Source: Spirosoma fluviale (GTDB lineage: Bacteria; Bacteroidota; Bacteroidia; Cytophagales; Spirosomataceae). Taken from it: a DNA stretch of 8,352 nt. The stretch is taken from NCBI GenBank assembly GCA_945860325.1, contig CAMARL010000073.1:1-8352 (forward strand). Direction: 5' to 3'. The notes under the pieces were generated by a model. The model saw only the letters and a program-made list of their open reading frames with translations, was not told the origin of the DNA and did not search any database. The translations under genes and the position numbers were made by a program. This document shows, in pieces, positions 1 to 5,384 of this stretch (its first letter is position 1; the number at the start of each line of letters is the position of its first letter).

Positions 1-956
1 TCTGCATCTGCCAAAACTCTAAGCTCATTAATTAATCGGGTCTTTCCTTCTAATGCCTTCTCCCTCATTTTTTCCATTTGTTGGAAAAATGTCTGACGTT
101 CCCCACGGATAAACTGAATACAAGAATCGATTTTTTGATTTATTTCATCTCCTTTAAACGAAAATCCTTCTTCCGATTGTTCATTGGATTCCTTGAAACT
201 AGCCAACGCCTCATTCTTCTCCCCAAATTTTATTTTTTCAAAAGCAATTTTCGCTTCTTTCGTTATTTCATCAATTTTCTTGAATGTACCCGATGCAGCT
301 TGCGCTTGAATAATGGATTTAGCCGACTCGAAAAATGCCAATAAACTTTCTTTTGAAAGGCTACTGTAATCTAATACGGGATAAACAATCGTTTTATCTT
401 CAACGGCATGCTCTTGCTTAGGCAATTGGATATCTAACATTTCTGAAGTAGAATTTACTTCTGGTTCTGTTATTTCGGCCTCAAGCTCTGGGGTTACAAT
501 TTCATCTATAGCCAATGCTTTTGGGGTTTCCAAAGCGATTGTTTCGGTTTCTTCAAGAGCAGCAATCTCGTCAACAACTTCTTGAGTAGCTTCTTCAAGA
601 GCAGCAATCTCGTCAACAACTTCTTGAGTAGATTCTTCAAGAGCAGCGATTTCGTCAACAACTTCTTGAGTTGGTTCTTCAACTGCAATCGCCTCGTCAA
701 CAATTTCTTGAGTGGCTTCTTCAACAGCAACGGTCTCGTCAACAATTATTTCTTCGGATTCCAATGGAGGAACATCTTCTTGTTCAATGGCTTCTTCTAC
801 CGCAGTTTCGGATACAGTTTCAATACTCTCCGGTGCTGATTCTGCATCAGCCGTCGGCGTATCTGTTTCCGGCTCTTGAGCCATGGATTCTTTTAAAACT
901 TCTTGGTTTTCCGCCTCTGAAACTTTTTTTGTTTCATCATTTTCTTCCGTCTTCAT
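1..956 (-). CDS. DUF349 domain-containing protein, 3' end beyond window
   Basis: The reading frame is open from the ATG at 954-956 to the left edge, giving 318 visible residues with no stop. Residues 1 to about 190 are very acidic and low in complexity (Glu, Thr, Val, Ala, Asp) and probably disordered; they include a 14-residue tandem repeat at 72-136. From LDYSSLSKESL (195-205) the sequence becomes helical and charged (KIDEITKEAKIAFEKIK, then GERQTFFQQMEKMREKALEG). This is the pattern I recognise from the start of Bacteroidota DUF349 proteins, which are usually about 600-700 residues, so roughly half is missing here. There is no signal peptide or membrane segment, so it should be cytoplasmic. 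It begins 23 nt after the glyS stop on the same strand, with no visible promoter or Shine-Dalgarno, so co-transcription with glyS is likely. The family's function is not established and I assign none. The gene call is firm; the family name is fairly firm. Confidence 0.85.
   Translation of the reverse strand, partial: MKTEENDETKKVSEAENQEVLKESMAQEPETDTPTADAESAPESIETVSETAVEEAIEQEDVPPLESEEIIVDETVAVEEATQEIVDEAIAVEEPTQEVVDEIAALEESTQEVVDEIAALEEATQEVVDEIAALEETETIALETPKALAIDEIVTPELEAEITEPEVNSTSEMLDIQLPKQEHAVEDKTIVYPVLDYSSLSKESLLAFFESAKSIIQAQAASGTFKKIDEITKEAKIAFEKIKFGEKNEALASFKESNEQSEEGFSFKGDEINQKIDSCIQFIRGERQTFFQQMEKMREKALEGKTRLINELRVLADA
549..743 (-). repeat. 42-bp in-frame tandem repeat, about 4.6 copies, inside the DUF349 gene
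   Basis: Read on the minus strand, units start at 743, 701, 659, 617 and 575; the last breaks off after 27 nt. Each full unit encodes 14 residues close to VDEIAALEEATQEV. The unit at 617-576 and the available part of the next are identical in DNA apart from their boundary; the unit at 659-618 differs from them at only a few bases; the two outer units (743-702, 701-660) have diverged more. Such DNA-level identity suggests recent in-frame duplication. Because 42 is a multiple of three, a gain or loss of units keeps the reading frame. Confidence 0.95.
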
Positions 957-979
957 AATCGTCGTTGTTTGCGTTTTTA

Positions 980-2458
980 CTAAACTAATTTTTCAAAAAT
1001 ACGCTCCATCGATACAGCATGGCCAATTTTCTCTTTTAGGTCTGCTATAGAAATGCGCTCCTGACTCATTGTGTTTCGATCACGGATCGTTACCGTTTGA
1101 TCTTCCATCGTTTGATAATCAACGACCACACAATAAGGGGTACCAATTAAATCTTGACGAGTATAACGCTTGCCTATGGCGCCTCCCTCATCATACGTTG
1201 TATTAAAGGCAAATTTAATTTGATTTACTATTTCTTGTGCTTTTTCAGCGAGTCCATCCTTTTTAACCAATGGCAATACCGCTACTTTTACGGGCGCCAA
1301 AGCCGGATGGAAATTCAAATATACACGTTGTTTTTCTTGTTCTCCTTCCCCAACTGTTTCTTCTGTGTAGGCATTGCAAAGGATGGCTAAAAATAAGCGA
1401 TCCGCACCTACCGAAGTTTCTATTACATAAGGGATGTAATTTTCATTGATTTCCGGGTCGAAATATTGCTGTTTCTTCTTCGAAAGTTCTTGGTGACTCT
1501 TCAAATCAAAATCAGTTCTAGAATGTATTCCCTCCATTTCCTTAAACCCAAATGGAAATTTATATTCAATGTCGACCGCTGCGTTAGCGTAATGGGCCAA
1601 CTTATCATGGTCGTGGAATTTTAAAGAGTCAGCGGGCAAACCAATTGCCTGATGAAATTTCATTCGTGTCTCTTTCCAAGTCGCATACCATTCCATTTCA
1701 GTGCCTGGGCGAACAAAAAATTGCATTTCCATTTGCTCAAACTCACGCATTCTAAAAATAAAATTACGTGCAACGATCTCATTACGAAATGCTTTTCCTA
1801 TCTGAGCAATTCCAAAAGGGATCTTCATACGACCCGTTTTTTGAACATTTAGAAAGTTGACAAATATCCCTTGAGCCGTCTCTGGCCTTAAATAAATTAA
1901 ACTTGCATCCTCTGAAACTGCACCCACTTGGGTTGAAAACATTAAGTTAAACTGTCTGACTTCTGTCCAATTAGACGTATTGGATACGGGACAAGTGATA
2001 TTTTGATCGATGATGAGTTGGCGTACCCCCTCTAAATCACCCGCATCTAAACATTTAGCCATACTTTGCATCAATGCCTTGGCCTCGTCCGCTTTCCCTT
2101 GATCTTCCAATAGCGCTGATCTTTCCTCTAATAAAGTATCCGCACGATATCTTTTTTTGGAATCTTTATTGTCAATCATGGGATCATTGAAGGAATCCAC
2201 ATGGCCAGAAGCTTTCCAAGTTAATGGATGCATGAAGATGGAAGCATCGATTCCGACTACATTGTCTTTCAACATGGTCATCGATTTCCACCAAACTGTT
2301 TTTAAATTATTCTTTAATTCAACACCGTTTTGGCCATAATCGTATACTGCTTGAAGTCCATCATAAATCTCTGAGGACGGAAATACAAATCCATATTCTT
2401 TAGCATGCGAAATAATATCTTTTAAAGCTGAGGCTGTATCGGTCTTTTTATTTTCCAT
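980..2458 (-). CDS. glyS: Glycyl-tRNA synthetase, alpha2 (eukaryote-like) class II type
   Basis: This enzyme charges tRNA-Gly with glycine using ATP (EC 6.1.1.14) in the cytoplasm, as a single-chain homodimer rather than the separate alpha and beta subunits found in E. coli. The protein has 492 residues, normal for the family. The N-terminal part carries SSEIYDGLQAVYDYGQNG (28-45). The catalytic core includes LRPETAQGIFVNF (190-202), class II motif 2 around 222-249 (FRNEIVARNF to EFEQMEMQFF), and motif 3 in SVGADRLFLAIL (349-360). The anticodon-binding domain spans about 388-492 and contains GGAIGKRYTRQDLIGTPYC (425-443). The ATG at 2456-2458 fits the usual N-terminus. The region near TCPVSN (155-160) has Pro-Val-Ser where some relatives have a Cys-rich CPxC knuckle, so a zinc site there looks absent. 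The gene is divergent from the GT9 gene across 92 nt and is followed by the DUF349 gene. I found no convincing promoter for it. Confidence 0.98.
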   Translation of the reverse strand: MENKKTDTASALKDIISHAKEYGFVFPSSEIYDGLQAVYDYGQNGVELKNNLKTVWWKSMTMLKDNVVGIDASIFMHPLTWKASGHVDSFNDPMIDNKDSKKRYRADTLLEERSALLEDQGKADEAKALMQSMAKCLDAGDLEGVRQLIIDQNITCPVSNTSNWTEVRQFNLMFSTQVGAVSEDASLIYLRPETAQGIFVNFLNVQKTGRMKIPFGIAQIGKAFRNEIVARNFIFRMREFEQMEMQFFVRPGTEMEWYATWKETRMKFHQAIGLPADSLKFHDHDKLAHYANAAVDIEYKFPFGFKEMEGIHSRTDFDLKSHQELSKKKQQYFDPEINENYIPYVIETSVGADRLFLAILCNAYTEETVGEGEQEKQRVYLNFHPALAPVKVAVLPLVKKDGLAEKAQEIVNQIKFAFNTTYDEGGAIGKRYTRQDLIGTPYCVVVDYQTMEDQTVTIRDRNTMSQERISIADLKEKIGHAVSMERIFEKLV

Positions 2459-2502
2459 TCAATCAATCAAATTAGTTCGCAATTTACCGAAAAGAATGAA
2501 AG

Positions 2503-2535
2503 TTTGAGGCTTAGAATAGATTTTTCTTAATTTTG
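2503..2535 (+). promoter_or_regulatory. Bacteroidota-type promoter for the GT9-amidase operon
   Basis: TTTG at 2503-2506 (the -33 element) is followed after 21 nt by TAATTTTG at 2528-2535, a full match to the -7 consensus TAnnTTTG of the Bacteroidota primary sigma factor. Transcription would start near 2541-2543, leaving a leader of only about 8-10 nt before the ATG at 2551. That is enough for a phylum that rarely depends on Shine-Dalgarno pairing. The site is seen in the sequence; its use is inferred. Confidence 0.75.
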
Positions 2536-2550
2536 TACCAAATAAAATTC

Positions 2551-3516
2551 ATGAAAAAAATTCTGTGCATTCGATTTTCATCCATTGGAGATATAATCTT
2601 GACGACTCCGATCGTTCGTGCATTGAAATCTAGCTATCCTGAAGCTGAAATTCATGTCGTGACTAAAGCTCAAAATGTCCAACTGTGGGATGAAAATCCT
2701 CATGTTTTTGCCGTGCACGCCTACGAGGGAAGTATCTGGAAATTAGCTAATAAACTTCGTAAAATTGGTTTTGACACTATTGTTGACCTTCACAAAAATC
2801 TTCGTTCACATCTTTTGTGTGTTCTTTTATTTAAATGGCCTTTTCAAATTGACAAATTCACGGCTGAACGAAAATTATTTGTTAAAAAGAAAATTAATCA
2901 TATACCGAAGGAACATTTAGTGGATCGGAATTTTGATTCTTTGAAATCCTTAGGAATTAAAAATGATCAACAAGGTTTAGACTTTTTCATACCAAAGAAC
3001 CAAGAAATTAATCCTGCCGATATCGGTGTCAAGGGGAAATACATTGTGTACGCCATCGGTGGCCAACATATTACTAAGGTGCTTTCCTATCCAAAAATGA
3101 TCGAGTTGTGTGATCAAATGAATGCCCAAATTGTGTTGATCGGTGATGAATGGGATGCGCATTATGGCTATCGATTATCGACCTTGTTTCCCGAAAAAGT
3201 GATTGATTATTGCAATAAAACAACCATCGCGCAATCGGCAAGTCTGATGCGTCAGGCTGAGTTTATTATCACGCATGACTCGTCAATGATGCATATAGCT
3301 GCCGCATTGAAAAAGAAAATATTTGTTATTTGGGGCAGTACGCACATTGATTTTGGCATGTATCCTTATCAAACTGAATTTGTGTCTATTTCAAATGAGG
3401 ATTTGGCCTGTCGGCCTTGCACAACTCAGGGAACTAATTTTTGCCCTCTTTATCATTTTGATTGTATGAATAAAATATCTTTGGAACCTATTATAAGCGC
3501 TGCAGCATCTTTATGA
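2551..3516 (+). CDS. Glycosyltransferase family 9, heptosyltransferase-like
   Basis: The predicted 321-residue cytoplasmic or membrane-associated GT-B enzyme resembles ADP-heptose:LPS heptosyltransferases, which add sugars to the LPS inner core. The N-terminal Rossmann half opens with ILCIRFSSIGDIILTTPIVR (4-23), where Asp14 matches the position of the WaaC catalytic base. The C-terminal donor-binding half has THDSSMMHIAAAL (241-253), matching the family D-[ST]-G-x-x-H-x-A-A-A motif but with Ser245 in place of the usual Gly. A cysteine-rich tail follows (C287, C290, C298, C305). The ATG at 2551 was chosen over an in-frame TTG at 2533, because the TTG lies inside the promoter -7 box and the protein fits the family best from 2551. 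Its stop overlaps the next start as ATGA at 3513-3516, which suggests translational coupling. The actual donor and acceptor sugars cannot be read from sequence, so no gene symbol is given. Confidence 0.93.
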   Translation: MKKILCIRFSSIGDIILTTPIVRALKSSYPEAEIHVVTKAQNVQLWDENPHVFAVHAYEGSIWKLANKLRKIGFDTIVDLHKNLRSHLLCVLLFKWPFQIDKFTAERKLFVKKKINHIPKEHLVDRNFDSLKSLGIKNDQQGLDFFIPKNQEINPADIGVKGKYIVYAIGGQHITKVLSYPKMIELCDQMNAQIVLIGDEWDAHYGYRLSTLFPEKVIDYCNKTTIAQSASLMRQAEFIITHDSSMMHIAAALKKKIFVIWGSTHIDFGMYPYQTEFVSISNEDLACRPCTTQGTNFCPLYHFDCMNKISLEPIISAAASL

Positions 3517-4379
3517 AAAATGTATCATTTGCCTTAATCCAATTATCCTGCGACGAAAACCAATCACAAAATACAGAAAAAACTTTTTCTGCGATTCATG
3601 AGGCGGCATCCAAAGGAGCCCAAGTTATTTGCCTTCAAGAATTATTTCAGTCGGTCTATTTTTGCTACGAGGAAAATCCTTCCTTTTTTGATTTAGCGCA
3701 ATCAATACCTGGTCCATTGACCAATCAACTAGGAGATTTAGCGAAAGAGTTAGGGGTGGTGATCGTAGCATCCATGTTTGAAAAAAGAGCAGCGGGTATT
3801 TTTCATAACACCACAGCGGTGATTGACGCAGATGGCCAATTCCTAGGAAAATATCGAAAAATGCATATTCCAGATGATCCTGGATATTATGAGAAATATT
3901 ATTTTACACCCGGCGACCTAGGGTATTTAGTGTTTGACACGCAATATGCCAAAATCGGCGTGCTGATTTGTTGGGATCAATGGTATCCTGAGGCGGCCCG
4001 TTTAACCGCCTTAAAAGGTGCTGAAGTTTTGGTCTATCCCACAGCGATTGGTTGGGATTTGGAGGAAAAAAACAATGAAATAAACCGAGAGCAATATCAA
4101 GCTTGGCAGACCATACAGCGCTCACATAGTGTGGCTAATGGAATTCCAGTGGTATCGGTAAACCGAGTAGGGGTGGAGCATGGACAGCAATTTTGGGGTG
4201 GAAGTTTTGTTTCCAATGCTTTTGGCCGTGTCATTTTCCAAGCATCTCACGATCAAGAGGAAGTGGCCATTGTGGCTGTTGATGTAGATTCCAGTGAATA
4301 TTACCGGAAAACATGGCCATTTTTCAGGGATCGAAGAATTGATTCCTATGGCGATATCACTAAGCGGTTTAATGATTAA
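3513..4379 (+). CDS. aguB: N-carbamoylputrescine amidase (nitrilase superfamily)
   Basis: The predicted reaction is hydrolysis of N-carbamoylputrescine to putrescine, CO2 and ammonia (EC 3.5.1.53), the last step of the agmatine deiminase route to polyamines. The protein has 288 residues, typical of the family, and folds as a single nitrilase (CN-hydrolase) domain. The catalytic set is complete: Glu43 in CLQELF, Lys116 in GKYRKMHIP, Cys153 in LICWDQWYPEAARL, and the accessory Glu127 in DDPGYYEKYYFTPGD. The phrases MHIPDDPGYYEKYYFTPGD, CWDQWYPEAARL and YPTAIGW (175-181) are characteristic of the AguB subfamily rather than of general omega-amidases or nitrilases. No signal peptide is seen, so it is cytosolic. 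It starts within the GT9 stop (ATGA overlap) and shares that gene's promoter. Its usual partner, agmatine deiminase, is not in this window. The stop abuts the stop of the convergent GT2 gene. Confidence 0.94.
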   Translation: MKNVSFALIQLSCDENQSQNTEKTFSAIHEAASKGAQVICLQELFQSVYFCYEENPSFFDLAQSIPGPLTNQLGDLAKELGVVIVASMFEKRAAGIFHNTTAVIDADGQFLGKYRKMHIPDDPGYYEKYYFTPGDLGYLVFDTQYAKIGVLICWDQWYPEAARLTALKGAEVLVYPTAIGWDLEEKNNEINREQYQAWQTIQRSHSVANGIPVVSVNRVGVEHGQQFWGGSFVSNAFGRVIFQASHDQEEVAIVAVDVDSSEYYRKTWPFFRDRRIDSYGDITKRFND

Positions 4380-5372
4380 TTACTCAATTAGATCTCCTAA
4401 AAACATTAGGTAGGGAGCGCCTAGCCCAGAGTCGATATCTTTAAATCTGTGGTAATTACCTGAAATCAGGTTTAATAAGGTTTTTTTTAGTCTTTGCCAA
4501 CGAGCCTTAGGAAGTTTTGCTCGTCGATTATAATATTCGATTTTGGTATCCAAAGGCTCGAATGATTGATTTGGAAATTTTTCGGCAATCGCTATTTTTA
4601 ACTGACTTAAATAATCTAATTTTTTTTCATAGGGGCCTATTTTTTCTGAATGAGGCCTTTTCATCCTTTCCCAAAGTGTAGGAGGTGTTCCTTGGAATCC
4701 TAAGACACCCACTTGCTGTTCAGAATGCTGGCGATATTGTACGTAGGAAGCTGGTATAAATGAAATTTTATTTTCTAACGAAGCGGCAATGCCCACCCAT
4801 GCATCATGCAAAAAATAACTGGGCATATTGGAAGGGAAAGGAGATATTTTAGTAAAAAATGATTTCCTTAGGCACATGGTGCAACCTGTGACACGATTTC
4901 CATCTAATAATATTTCTAACGATTTTCCCGCTTTCCACTCATTTTGTTGTTTTTCTCTGAATCGAAAAGTGGACCAAAGTCTTTTACCTGACATTTGGCC
5001 AAATTCATCCACCAAGACCGCATCCGTGAATGCCACATCGATTTCCGGTCTTTGATTTAAATACGTGACAATTCGCTCAATTTTTTGACTGTCCCAGAAA
5101 TCATCTTGGTCTGCTGGAAAAATATAATCTCCTGTGCAAGTAGAAATAGCTTTTTCGAAATTACGGTATGTCCCTAACCGAGTTGCATTTTGATGAATTT
5201 GCATGGGCAATCGATCCTTGTATTGCAGGAGGATTTCCATGGTATTATCCGTTGAACCTTCGTCAAAGACCACAAGTTCATCGATCGGCATGGTTTGGTC
5301 GACCAAACTTGCCAATTGAGTTCTTAGGAATTTTTCCCCATTAAGGGTACAAAGTGCAACTGATATTCTCAA
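4380..5372 (-). CDS. Glycosyltransferase family 2, TTG start
   Basis: This is a 330-residue GT-A enzyme that probably transfers a sugar from a nucleotide donor to a surface polysaccharide or lipid-linked glycan. It opens with SVALCTLNGEKFL (4-16), then VVFDEGSTDNT (34-44) for nucleotide binding, ADQDDFW (87-93) as the metal-binding DxD-like site, HDAWVG (189-194) at the expected acceptor or catalytic-base region, and YRQHSEQQVG (213-222). The set resembles bacterial rhamnosyltransferase-like GT2 enzymes, but donor and acceptor are unknown. The C-terminal 100 residues are basic, with no clear membrane helix. The start is TTG at 5370-5372: an in-frame stop (the polA stop codon itself, 5385-5387) lies five codons upstream with no ATG between, and the family N-terminus fits the TTG exactly. 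It lies 12 nt after polA on the same strand and has no promoter of its own visible, so it probably depends on polA read-through. Confidence 0.92.
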   Translation of the reverse strand: MRISVALCTLNGEKFLRTQLASLVDQTMPIDELVVFDEGSTDNTMEILLQYKDRLPMQIHQNATRLGTYRNFEKAISTCTGDYIFPADQDDFWDSQKIERIVTYLNQRPEIDVAFTDAVLVDEFGQMSGKRLWSTFRFREKQQNEWKAGKSLEILLDGNRVTGCTMCLRKSFFTKISPFPSNMPSYFLHDAWVGIAASLENKISFIPASYVQYRQHSEQQVGVLGFQGTPPTLWERMKRPHSEKIGPYEKKLDYLSQLKIAIAEKFPNQSFEPLDTKIEYYNRRAKLPKARWQRLKKTLLNLISGNYHRFKDIDSGLGAPYLMFLGDLIE

Positions 5373-5384
5373 AACAATCTCTTT

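Noticed and set aside
506..745. Minus-strand frame encoding a Leu/Lys-rich repetitive 79-residue protein
   Set aside because: It is an alternative frame of the 42-bp repeats of the DUF349 gene. As 42 is a multiple of three, other frames also stay open and look repetitive; the real frame runs unbroken from 956 to the left edge.
582..958. Two plus-strand open frames antisense to the repeat region
   Set aside because: They mirror the acidic repeats in reverse and have no family resemblance, promoter or start context of their own.
2459..2471. TCAA x3 short tandem repeat just upstream of glyS
   Set aside because: Three copies of a tetranucleotide in AT-rich DNA are expected by chance and too few to suggest phase variation.
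2459..2502. Search for a minus-strand glyS promoter
   Set aside because: CTAATTTG and TAAATTGC partly resemble the -7 box, but each breaks the TAnnTTTG spacing or sequence and neither has a TTTG at the right distance, so no promoter is called.
2533..2550. Upstream TTG start adding six residues to the GT9 protein
   Set aside because: The TTG overlaps the -7 promoter box, so it would precede the transcript start; the ATG at 2551 gives the normal family N-terminus.
4391..4412. Small inverted repeat CCTAA-AAACA-TTAGG near the convergent junction, considered as a terminator
   Set aside because: The stem is only 5 bp and AT-rich, has no T-tract on either strand, and lies inside the GT2 coding end.
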